NCBI RefSeq assembly: GCF_001642955.1
Contig: NZ_LWSK01000020.1
Coordinates: forward strand, 1-64,000
Direction: 5' to 3'
DNA length: 64,000 bases
From: Rubripirellula obstinata
GTDB lineage: Bacteria > Planctomycetota > Planctomycetia > Pirellulales > Pirellulaceae
This document shows, in pieces, positions 36,304-45,016 of this stretch. The translations under genes were made by a program, and so were the position numbers. The notes below the pieces were generated by a model. It did no database searches, was not told the DNA's origin, and worked only from the letters and a program-made list of their open reading frames with translations. How positions within the stretch are numbered: position 1 is the first letter of the stretch; each line of letters starts with the position of its first letter.

Positions 36304-39300
36304 ATGACTCTTCAACCAACCTTTCCCGCGCTCGCCAAGCTGCTGATCAGCTTTGCGATCGGACTCGTTTTCTCGCAATCGTCGATCGCCTCGACGCCAC
36401 TGAGTCCCATCGATCTGCGATGTGAATACCACACCGATCCGGTTGGCATCGATGCCTCGCAACCGCGGCTGAGTTGGCGACTGACGACCGACGGTCAACC
36501 GGAACCAGAACAACGTGGGTTGAAACAGTCTGCGTATCGCGTTCTGGTTGCCAGTTCGCTCGAAGACCTCTCACGCGGCCGCGGCGACCTGTGGGACAGC
36601 GGCCGGGTGGATACCGATCGCACGATCCAACAAGGCTACCAAGGATCCGAACTTCAATCGCGGCAACAATGTTTCTGGAAGGTCATGTTCTGGGATCACG
36701 ACGATCAAGCGTCGGCGTGGAGTAATCCAGCGCGGTGGTCGATGGGACTACTGGAACCGTCGGATTGGAAATCACAGTGGATCGGTTACGACAAAATCCC
36801 GGATCCAACGATTCAGCAAAACTCCAAAGTCGTGGTGACCAAGGCAATCTTTGGCGTCCTACGCAACAAAGATCTATGTGCCGACGTCACCGACAAAATC
36901 AACCAGCTCATCGCCGATGGAAAGTACAGTTTCAAGGTCTCCAACGATCTTGCCGACAAAGACCCGGCGTTCGGACGAAAAAAACGATTGTCGTTGGAAT
37001 ACACGCTCGACGGAAACTTGATCAAACGAACGCTCAATGAGAACACCGAGTTCGCGTTCCTGAGCACGGCCCAGCCGAAATTGCTCAAGCGTCGATACTT
37101 GGCATCGCCGCACTTGCGAAAAGATTTCTCAATCGACGCCGCCGTCAAACGCGCCGTGGTCTACGTCACGGCCCAAGGCGTGGTCGAAATGCGGTTGAAC
37201 GGACAACGCATCGGTGACGAATTCCTGGCACCGGGATGGACCGATTATCGCAAACGAATCTACTACCGTGCCTATGACGTTTCGGATCTTCTGCAATCCG
37301 GCAAAAACACGATCGGTGGCATTTTGGGCGACGGTTGGTTCCGTGGCAACATCAGCATCAAAGGACAAAACCAGTACGGCGACAAACTTCGCCTCCGCAC
37401 ACAGCTTCACATCGATTATGCCGACGGCCGGTCCGAAACGATCGCTTCGGATCCATCGTGGAAGGCTTCCTTTGGCCCCATTTTGCAATCGGACATGCAC
37501 GCGGGCGAAACCTTTGACGCGCGTTTGGAAATGCCAGGCTGGGACCAACCCGGTTTCAATGATCGCCAGTGGGAATCGGTCGACACCGGATCGGAAATCG
37601 ATTCGCTGCTTCAATCCTATCCCGGCGATCCGATTCGCCGCACCGGTGAATTGGCCGTCACCAAGATCACGCAGCCGCACACCGGGTTGCATGTGTTTGA
37701 TCTGGGTCAAAACTTTTCCGGTTGGGTGCGTTTGAAAATCAGCGGCCGATCGGGTGACAAGATCACGATGCGGTTTGGCGAAATGCTCAATCCCGACGGT
37801 TCCGTTTTCATGGACAACCTCCGTTCGGCTCGCGCGACCGACACCTACATCTTGAAAGGTGGCGGCGAAGAGGTCTGGGAACCTCATTTCACGTTCCACG
37901 GTTTTCGGTACGTCGAAGTCGAGGGACTGCCAGGCAAACCGCCGGCCGACACGATCACGGGAGTCGTCATTCATACCGACGCGCCGATGACGAGTTCGTT
38001 TGAGTGTTCTGATCCGATGTTGAATCGTTTGCACCAGAACATTCTGTGGGGCCAACGTTCCAACTATTTGGAAGTGCCAACGGATTGCCCGCAGCGTGAC
38101 GAGCGTTTGGGTTGGACCGGTGACACGCAAGTGTTCATTCGATCGGGAACCTATCACCAAGACGTCGCCGCGTTCTTTACCAAGTGGATGGTCGATTTGG
38201 CCGATTCGCGAAACCCGGCCGGCATCTACGGCAACCAAGCACCGGTCTTCCACGGCTGGGGCAGTCCCGGTTGGTCCGACGCGGGCGTGATTTGTCCATG
38301 GACAATCTATCAAGCCTACGGCGACAAGCGAATTTTAGAAACGCACTACGACGAGATGAAATGTTACATCGAAGCGTGCGGTCGCAACGGGATGGGTGGA
38401 CTGGGCAATGGCTTTGGGGATTGGTTATCGATCGGCGCGGCCACACCCAAAAACTTGATCTCGGTCGCCTACTACGCCTACAGCACACAATTGATGGCGA
38501 AGATTGCAACCACGCTCGGCAAGCCCGATGACGCGAAGCAGTTCGAGTCGCTCTTTGAACAATTGCGAGAACACTTCCAAAAGACCTTTGTCGACAACGA
38601 TGGCAAGATCAAAGGTCACACGCAAACCGGTTACTGCATGGCGCTGACCTACGATTTGCTCACCGACAAACAACGCAGGCAGGCCGCTGACCATTTGGTC
38701 GAACGTATCGAATCGAAGAACCATCATTTGTCAGTCGGCTTTTTGGGTGTGTCGATTTTGCTGCCGACGTTGACCGAGATTGGCCGCAGTGACTTGGCAT
38801 ATCAACTGATTCAAAACAAAACCTATCCGTCATGGGGCTACTCGGTCGAGCAAGGTGCGACAACGATTTGGGAACGTTGGAACAGTTGGACCAAGGGCGA
38901 AGGATTCAACGCCGGCGCGATGAATTCATTCAACCACTATGCCTACGGTGCGTGCAGCGAGTGGATGTTCGCCAGCATGTTGGGGATCGACATGGCCAGT
39001 CCGGGTTACCAGACCATCCAAATGAAACCCGAAATCGGCCACGGCGTGACCTGGGCCAAAGGGCATTACGATTCGATCCACGGCCGGATCGCCAGCGATT
39101 GGAAAAACGATTCTGGCACGTTCCGATGGAAAGTCACCGTGCCACCCAACACAACCGCAATGATCTCCTTGCCCACCGCAAAGATCGAAAACGTCACCGA
39201 ATCCGGGCGGCCCGTCAAAGGTGTTCCCGGCATTCAATCCCATACGGTTGAGAACGACCGTGTCATGATCCAAGTCGGTTCGGGGACCTATCAATTCTCG

Positions 39301-39324
39301 GTGGTCGGACCTTGGTCAAAGTGA
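36304..39324 (+). CDS. Secreted GH78 alpha-L-rhamnosidase with DUF3395-like insert
   Basis: This is a 1006-residue exported GH78 enzyme. Order: signal peptide (about 1-30), fibronectin-like N-domain (about 33-165), a DUF3395-like insert (about 174-253), Bac_rhamnosid_N (about 270-430), beta sandwich (about 440-560), (alpha/alpha)6 catalytic domain (about 565-900) and C-terminal beta domain. The catalytic motif is canonical (D594-C-P-Q-R-D-E600-R-L-G-W-T-G-D607), with the base at E857 in GATTIWERW. The start at 36304 excludes 21 upstream codons. The insert (VVVTKAIFG and DKDPAFGRKKRLSLEYTLDG) is homologous to that of the previous gene but sits at another position in the protein. Confidence 0.94.
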   Translation: MTLQPTFPALAKLLISFAIGLVFSQSSIASTPLSPIDLRCEYHTDPVGIDASQPRLSWRLTTDGQPEPEQRGLKQSAYRVLVASSLEDLSRGRGDLWDSGRVDTDRTIQQGYQGSELQSRQQCFWKVMFWDHDDQASAWSNPARWSMGLLEPSDWKSQWIGYDKIPDPTIQQNSKVVVTKAIFGVLRNKDLCADVTDKINQLIADGKYSFKVSNDLADKDPAFGRKKRLSLEYTLDGNLIKRTLNENTEFAFLSTAQPKLLKRRYLASPHLRKDFSIDAAVKRAVVYVTAQGVVEMRLNGQRIGDEFLAPGWTDYRKRIYYRAYDVSDLLQSGKNTIGGILGDGWFRGNISIKGQNQYGDKLRLRTQLHIDYADGRSETIASDPSWKASFGPILQSDMHAGETFDARLEMPGWDQPGFNDRQWESVDTGSEIDSLLQSYPGDPIRRTGELAVTKITQPHTGLHVFDLGQNFSGWVRLKISGRSGDKITMRFGEMLNPDGSVFMDNLRSARATDTYILKGGGEEVWEPHFTFHGFRYVEVEGLPGKPPADTITGVVIHTDAPMTSSFECSDPMLNRLHQNILWGQRSNYLEVPTDCPQRDERLGWTGDTQVFIRSGTYHQDVAAFFTKWMVDLADSRNPAGIYGNQAPVFHGWGSPGWSDAGVICPWTIYQAYGDKRILETHYDEMKCYIEACGRNGMGGLGNGFGDWLSIGAATPKNLISVAYYAYSTQLMAKIATTLGKPDDAKQFESLFEQLREHFQKTFVDNDGKIKGHTQTGYCMALTYDLLTDKQRRQAADHLVERIESKNHHLSVGFLGVSILLPTLTEIGRSDLAYQLIQNKTYPSWGYSVEQGATTIWERWNSWTKGEGFNAGAMNSFNHYAYGACSEWMFASMLGIDMASPGYQTIQMKPEIGHGVTWAKGHYDSIHGRIASDWKNDSGTFRWKVTVPPNTTAMISLPTAKIENVTESGRPVKGVPGIQSHTVENDRVMIQVGSGTYQFSVVGPWSK

Positions 39325-39374
39325 CAAGCGAAATGAAAGGAAATGATCAACGACATCTCGAAATCTTGACCAAC

Positions 39375-42300
39375 ATGAACTTCCTTCGATTGATTGTTGT
39401 CGGCGTCCTTTGTTTCGCCGCAAACGAGCTGCAGGCTTACCAGGTCTGGACGAGCACCTGCAAAACCCCGGCCACCGTTCTGAACGAACTCGGGGCTTGG
39501 GATCGCACGGCCGCCCTGCTGCAAGGGCTGAACACGAACTTTGCAACCGAGGGATATTATCCGGGCCACCAACCCGGCGGCGAATTGTGGCCAAAGATCG
39601 TCGGTCAATTTCCGGTCGCCAAACAAAACTGCTTCCAGCCCTTCACGCGAAACCTATGGGACAACCGATGGGGGCCGGAAGGGCGTGGACTGACGCTCGA
39701 TGATGCGATGCCTCAGTATTTGCAACGATCCAAGGATTGGGGTTTCAACTATCGCTACATCATGCTGTACGACGTGCGGATCGGCGGCCGAGGCCAACCG
39801 ATCTATTACTGGGAACAGGATGATGTCACGGAGGTTCGCAAGTGGCTCGACAACAACGGTTACGAACATGTCGGGTTGATGTGGAATGCACGTCAATTCA
39901 GCAAGCGGGACCGAGAGTTTTCGGCCAACCCGGGCATCGCTTCGGTGTTGCTTGAAGCCCACTTTAGCCACTGGGAAACCAACGTCGGCGACCGCCGGGC
40001 GCTGTTGCAGTGGCTGACCTCGGATCCGTCCGTGTCCAGCAAAGACATCGTGTTTCAATTGCATGGGCTTGGGAAACGAGACATTGATGAGTACTCGGGG
40101 ATACGTCGATTCGTGCGGTCCATCTCCGCCGAGATCCTCGGGTCCACGGAGTTCGTGCGCAGTGATCGCTGTATCCTTTTGCCGATGACGTACCCCGCCT
40201 TTACCAAATACTGGGCGTTCCTCCCCGAGCACACGCCCGCCGGCGACGAGTACGGCAGAAGCATGACGGGATTGTTGCTGTCGTTGATCGAGCAAGAAGA
40301 TCGTTTTACCGGCACGGCGCGGGGCGGCTTGATCAGCGCCGGCGACTGCTCGAGCTACCAGCGGACGACCGGCCTGCGGGACGCCAAGGCAAACGGTTCT
40401 CTGGGCAAATGCCCAGCGGTGCTCGGAGACAAAAATATCTGGCGAACCGGCAAACATTGGCTCAGCACCGCGGGTCTGGCGAAGTCGTCCACGCTGAAAT
40501 TCCACGGAGACACGTTGGTCGTTCAGTCGGGCGGCGTCTTGGCACAAGGTTCGGATTCGGCGACGTTTTTGATGAACAACCTTGTGCTCGATGGCGGTCG
40601 AATCTCACACCATCTCAGCGGATCGACGACCATTGACTTGCAGAACAAAACGTTCCATCTGAATTCAGGGAGCGTGATTTCGGGCGGACAAAAGTCCAAT
40701 CAAGATCTCCGCATTCGCAATGCGAACTTGGTCGGAGACGGCACGATCCAGATCGCCGCCCGAGCAGCGGGCCAGTCGAAAGTCGAGTTCGATTCGACGG
40801 TCAATACCAATGGCTTTCGAGGCACGTTCGCGGTGCGGTCAAACGGCATCCTCGACCTGCCGCCTGTTTCGCTCGCTTCGTTTGGGCTGAACCTGTCCGG
40901 CAGCGGTCGGTATCGCCTTGACGATGAAATCTCTGTCGCCTCCCTGGTCATCAATGGTGCCGAGTCTCCGGCTGGCACGTATGCGTACCGAGACTTTGCA
41001 CGGCAGCATCAAACGCACCTGATCGATGATGGCGGGCGGATTCATGTTCGTTCCGACCGCCGCGCGATCCAACCGGGCAAACTGGTTGCCAATTCCAACT
41101 GGGCGTGGTCGCTTCCGTCGTATCAGGATCAAGACGACCACGTTTGGGGCGTCGATCACAATCGATTGGGCGTGTCATCGCGTCCGCTTGCGGCTGATCC
41201 GTTTGAAGGACGCGAGTTGGTGGTTCAGTCCGACGGAGAAATTTCGTCCGATGTTGCCAATGCGATTCTTAATACTAGGAACTTGACGCTTGACGGTGGA
41301 ACGATCTCCAACCGAAAGGTCGCCTGGTTCCGAGTCGACCTGCGCGGGCATGAGTTCAAGTTGAATGGAGGCCAATTGTTCGCCGATTCGGGAGGCCATC
41401 CGAGTGACTTGATCTTCACGCAAGGTCGACTCACCGGCAGCGGTAACGTGGAGATTGCCGGTTCCCATCCCAACCCTTCGGCAAAGGTCGTGTTTGAAAG
41501 TTCGATCGACACGGCTGGATTCTCGGGAACGTTTTCGGTCACCGATCACGCGGTCCTGTCCTTGCCGACCGTGACCAACGCCAGCTTCGCTTTGGAATTG
41601 ATCGGAAGCGGCAAATTGCAATTCGACTCAACCGTCATGGTTCAAAAGTTGGTCATCGGCGGTCAATCGCTTGCACCCGGAGTGTACTACTACGACGACT
41701 TCACGGCTGATCAACGTGCGTCGCTGATTGGTGACAACGGATGCTTGGTGGTCGCTGGGGGAAAATCCACCCATGCGTTTGGCGATGGGGATCTGGACAG
41801 TACCGAAACGTGGGGTGGAAAAACGCCACGTCCTACGCGTGATCGGCAGCGATGGCGATCCCTGAGTTTCCGGCTCACCACGGGAGGCGGCGGCCATGCC
41901 AAACGCGCGTTTCATGGACAAACGCTGCAGGTGGATCGGGGCGGTGAGATGAGTCCCTCGGCGGGAGGACAGGTTTTGCAAATGAACAATCTGGTCATGG
42001 ACGGAGGATCGATTACGAACTCGAGAGTAGCGACCTTCACGATCGACCTGAGTGGAAACGAAATGGAACTCAACGCCGGTCGGTTGATTGCCGGCGCAAC
42101 GAAACCGGGTCGCCATTTGAGTTTTCAAAACGGTGTGCTCGGTGGTTCGGGCACGATTGGGGTGCGCGCCCTCGGCCCGCTCAGCTCAGAAGTTCAGTTT
42201 CAAGAGACCATCAAAACCAACCGATTCACCGGAGTCTTCGAGGTGACCGATCATGGACAACTGTCATTGCCACCGATCGTTCAAGCCTCCTTTGGCGTCA

Positions 42301-42467
42301 GACTTTCCGGGACCGGCAAATACAAGAACGAAAACAACGTCGCGCTAAAATCGCTAGTGATTGACGGTGCTAAGATCCCAGCGGGTGTTTATACCTACAA
42401 CGACTTCACGCCAAAGCAGCAGCAGTTCCTAGTCTCAAGCAAGGGTGTCATTTCCGTGACGCGGTAG
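39375..42467 (+). CDS. Secreted protein with unknown N-domain and three passenger-like repeats
   Basis: This is a 1030-residue exported protein (signal peptide about 1-20). I do not recognise the N-terminal part (about 21-350). It has alternating hydrophobic strands such as YRYIMLYDVR, VGLMWNAR, IVFQLHGLG and CILLPMTYP that suggest a TIM barrel, perhaps a glycoside hydrolase. Three repeats of about 190 residues follow at roughly 370-560, 610-795 and 840-1030. Each contains a LxLDGG or LVMDGGSI motif, FxLNxG, a GSGxI/GxGNV turn, GFxGTFxV, a LPxVxxASFxLxLxGSGK segment, and ends with AGxYxYxDF. They resemble autotransporter-associated beta-helix repeats, but no autotransporter barrel or PEP-CTERM tail is present. 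It follows the GH78 gene after 50 bp. Confidence 0.8.
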   Translation: MNFLRLIVVGVLCFAANELQAYQVWTSTCKTPATVLNELGAWDRTAALLQGLNTNFATEGYYPGHQPGGELWPKIVGQFPVAKQNCFQPFTRNLWDNRWGPEGRGLTLDDAMPQYLQRSKDWGFNYRYIMLYDVRIGGRGQPIYYWEQDDVTEVRKWLDNNGYEHVGLMWNARQFSKRDREFSANPGIASVLLEAHFSHWETNVGDRRALLQWLTSDPSVSSKDIVFQLHGLGKRDIDEYSGIRRFVRSISAEILGSTEFVRSDRCILLPMTYPAFTKYWAFLPEHTPAGDEYGRSMTGLLLSLIEQEDRFTGTARGGLISAGDCSSYQRTTGLRDAKANGSLGKCPAVLGDKNIWRTGKHWLSTAGLAKSSTLKFHGDTLVVQSGGVLAQGSDSATFLMNNLVLDGGRISHHLSGSTTIDLQNKTFHLNSGSVISGGQKSNQDLRIRNANLVGDGTIQIAARAAGQSKVEFDSTVNTNGFRGTFAVRSNGILDLPPVSLASFGLNLSGSGRYRLDDEISVASLVINGAESPAGTYAYRDFARQHQTHLIDDGGRIHVRSDRRAIQPGKLVANSNWAWSLPSYQDQDDHVWGVDHNRLGVSSRPLAADPFEGRELVVQSDGEISSDVANAILNTRNLTLDGGTISNRKVAWFRVDLRGHEFKLNGGQLFADSGGHPSDLIFTQGRLTGSGNVEIAGSHPNPSAKVVFESSIDTAGFSGTFSVTDHAVLSLPTVTNASFALELIGSGKLQFDSTVMVQKLVIGGQSLAPGVYYYDDFTADQRASLIGDNGCLVVAGGKSTHAFGDGDLDSTETWGGKTPRPTRDRQRWRSLSFRLTTGGGGHAKRAFHGQTLQVDRGGEMSPSAGGQVLQMNNLVMDGGSITNSRVATFTIDLSGNEMELNAGRLIAGATKPGRHLSFQNGVLGGSGTIGVRALGPLSSEVQFQETIKTNRFTGVFEVTDHGQLSLPPIVQASFGVRLSGTGKYKNENNVALKSLVIDGAKIPAGVYTYNDFTPKQQQFLVSSKGVISVTR

Positions 42468-42569
42468 CGGTTTGTGACAGCGATGTTTTGGGTAGTGGTC
42501 GAACTAAGACGGAACCAACAAAAGTAACCCGACGCGTGAGTTTTGAAGTTGCACGTTTTAGCCACGTGT

Positions 42570-43146
42570 CAAACAAATGGGTCAAACCTTTTTGTTTTGC
42601 GGTGGGTTCCCCATCAAAGAGGTTTGACCCATTGGTTTTCTCCCCGGCCTCGTAGCATGGCCCCCTGGGCCGTGGCAACACAAAACTCGGCCCAGGGGGC
42701 CAAGCTACTTCGTGCCTCCGTCGTTCTTGGAAGAAGGCAAATGGGGCAAACCTCACTGTTTCGTGTCGATCAAAAACTAGGTATGACCATTTGTTTTCTC
42801 ATCGGCCTCGTAGCATGGCCCCCTGGGCCGTGGCAACACAAAACTCGGCCCAGGGGGCCAAGCTACTTTGTGCCTCCGTCGTTCTTGGAAGAAGGCAAAT
42901 GGGGCAAACCTCTCTGTTTCGTGCCGATCAAAAACTAGGTATGACCCATTTGTTTTCTCCCCGGGCCCGTAGCATGGCCCCCTGGGCCGTGGTGACACAA
43001 AACTCGGCCCAGGGGGCCAAGCTACTTCGTGAAACAAATGGGTCAAACCTCTTTGTTTTGCGGTGGGTTACCCATCGTGAATCAATTTGGTCAAACCTCA
43101 TTTTTGATCGGCACGAAACAAAGAACTTTGACCCAATTGATCTTTT
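42570..43146. repeat. 159-bp double-palindrome array, cluster 1
   Basis: Three copies of a unit recur, with the anchor GTAGCATGGCCCCCTGGG at 42652, 42810 and 42969 (spacing 158 and 159 bp). Each unit holds two alternating palindromes. One is built on GTAGCATGGCCCCCTGGGCC and its complement ending GGGGGCCAAGCTAC. The other is built on CAAATGGGGCAAACCT and AGGTATGACCCATTTG. The edges carry related half units (near 42570-42621 and 43030-43146). Because 159 is divisible by three, long open frames run through the array, but I regard them as chance. Confidence 0.9.
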
Positions 43147-43196
43147 CTACGCCCGCTCAAAATCGATTCGAGAGGAAGTGTTCAATCGTTTGATAT

Positions 43197-43922
43197 TCAA
43201 CGCCGCGGAGAGGTACCCACCCAAAGCATCGCGCCTTGGGTAGCCCCGGCGGAACTTGTGTCGGTCTCACTCATGGCTCGGAAATCTAAAAGAGCCAAAA
43301 ACGATCGGTCTTTGGACAATCTTACTTGATCGGTCACGCCGCCGACTGCAACCCAGTCACTGGTACTAGGCCACTTGTTGTTGGCATCATTGATCCTGCC
43401 ACTTCCAGTCGATCCGTCCTCAGCTTTGCCACTTTCGCGGACGTTCAAACGATACGTCCATTCGCTGTTCTTTTGCTCAATCGAAAGTGTCACGATGTAC
43501 TCGCCAGGCGGTTGCCCCATGCCGATACCATTTCGATGCGTTCTAGCAATGGTGTTAATACTCGGTGGGTTGGATCGATGGAGCGAATCACGGTCGTCCG
43601 GAAGCGAATTGATTTGGCAAGCAAAATAGTAGTCCGAACCTTTGGGCAGATACACACGATAACTCCATTGCAACGCTGCCGATGAGGGAACTTTGACCGC
43701 GTGGATTTGTGCTGGATCGGTGATCGTTAACATTCCGATCTCTTGCCTCATCGCAGCAACTTCATTCTCCAACGCCCGAAGTTCGCCCTTCATTGCAGAA
43801 ATGACACGTTCGTGTCTTTGCGTCAATTCGACCCTCTCCAAATGGGAAAACCGTAGGGCTAACAACGCCGCCGCAGCGGTGATGACTAGCAAAAGATTCA
43901 GAATCGAAAACTTCATGTTCAT
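43197..43922 (-). CDS. Membrane-anchored coiled-coil protein of unknown function
   Basis: This is a 241-residue protein. The N-terminus (MNMKFSILNLLLVITAAAAL) forms a membrane helix of a type common in planctomycete proteins starting MKFSxxxLL. A short coiled coil follows (about 28-62), with Glu/Arg-rich heptads. The rest is a soluble domain with a beta-rich look (QWSYRVYLPKGSDYYFACQI) of unknown function. It sits alone between the two 159-bp repeat clusters on the minus strand. The start could be codon 3. Confidence 0.75.
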   Translation of the reverse strand: MNMKFSILNLLLVITAAAALLALRFSHLERVELTQRHERVISAMKGELRALENEVAAMRQEIGMLTITDPAQIHAVKVPSSAALQWSYRVYLPKGSDYYFACQINSLPDDRDSLHRSNPPSINTIARTHRNGIGMGQPPGEYIVTLSIEQKNSEWTYRLNVRESGKAEDGSTGSGRINDANNKWPSTSDWVAVGGVTDQVRLSKDRSFLALLDFRAMSETDTSSAGATQGAMLWVGTSPRR

Positions 43923-44087
43923 TATTGATTGTTGCGTGTTTCAAATTTCTACGACGCGATATTTCGAGCGTGAACAATGTTGATCGCGCCGCAACAGTTT
44001 AGTCCCCGTGGCCTTCCTTGTCTGGAAACTGGCCTTGGAGTAACTACTCGGATGGGGATAGGTTGCGGAATTCACGGACGTGAACTA

Positions 44088-44789
44088 GACGGGTCAAACC
44101 TCTTTGTTTTGCGGTGGGTTCCCCATCAAAGAGGTATGACCCATTTGTTTTCTCATCGGCCTCGTAGCATGGCCCCCTGGGCCGTGGCAACACAAAACTC
44201 GGCCCAGGGGGCCAAGCTACTTCGTGCCTCCGTCGTTCTTGGAAGAAGGCAAATGGGGCAAACCTCTCTGTTTCGTGCCGATCAAAAACTAGGTATGACC
44301 CATTTGTTTTCTCATCGGCCTCGTAGCATGGCCCCCTGGGCCGTGGCGACACAAAACTCGGCCCAGGGGGCCAAGCTACTTTGTGCCTCCGTCGTTCTTG
44401 GAAGAAGGCAAATGGGGCAAACCTCTCTGTTTCGTGCTGATTAAGAAAGAGGTTTGATCTATTTGTTTTCTCATCGGCCCCGTAGCATGGCCCCCTGGGC
44501 CGTGGCGACACAAAACTCGGCCCAGGGGGCCAAGCTACTTTGTGCCTCCGTCGTTCTCGGTAGAAGGCAAATGGGGCAAACCTCTCTGTTTCGTGCCGAT
44601 CAAAAACTAGGTATGACCCATTTGTTTTCTCATCGGCCTCGTAGCATGGCCCCCTGGGCCGTGGCAACACAAAACTCGGCCCAGGGGGCCAAGCTACTTC
44701 GTGCCTCCGTCGTTCTCGGTAGAAGGCAAATGGGGCAAACCTCTCTGTTTCGTGCCGATCAAAAACGAGGTTTGACCCATTTGTTTTCT
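44088..44789. repeat. 159-bp double-palindrome array, cluster 2
   Basis: Four copies of the unit of cluster 1 recur with the anchor at 44164, 44323, 44482 and 44641, exactly 159 bp apart. The left edge (44091-44142) is nearly identical to the left edge of cluster 1 (42575-42621), including TTTGTTTTGCGGTGGGTTCC. Copies differ by a few substitutions, some affecting both palindrome arms. There are no unique spacers. The 44790-45016 stretch that follows holds no gene or repeat I can identify. Confidence 0.9.
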
Positions 44790-45016
44790 TCAGCAACCAG
44801 GATACCGTCGCTTTTCGAAGTGAAAGTACTCATTCTGTCGGGCAATGTCTTTGCTTGCCCATTGAACCATTGCTTGCGTTTCATGGAATGAAGATGCTCG
44901 CTTTTTTGGTAAGACTTGGTGGCTGAATCGCATCTGCGAAACTGCAAAGCATAAACTCACATGATTTCAGCAAGTTACCAGCAACGCCTCCAATCAATCT
45001 CCTGTCCGAAGCCATC

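Noticed and set aside
42570-44789. CRISPR array
   Set aside because: The repeat unit is 159 bp, there are no unique spacers of constant length, and no cas genes are nearby.
42543-44891. Long open frames through the 159-bp repeats, such as 44044-44796 on the minus strand with a 53-residue period (RPRGPCYEADEKTNG)
   Set aside because: The unit length is divisible by three, so any frame without a stop stays open through all copies. Frames are open on both strands, and the repeated peptide has no normal protein character. The DNA is palindromic.
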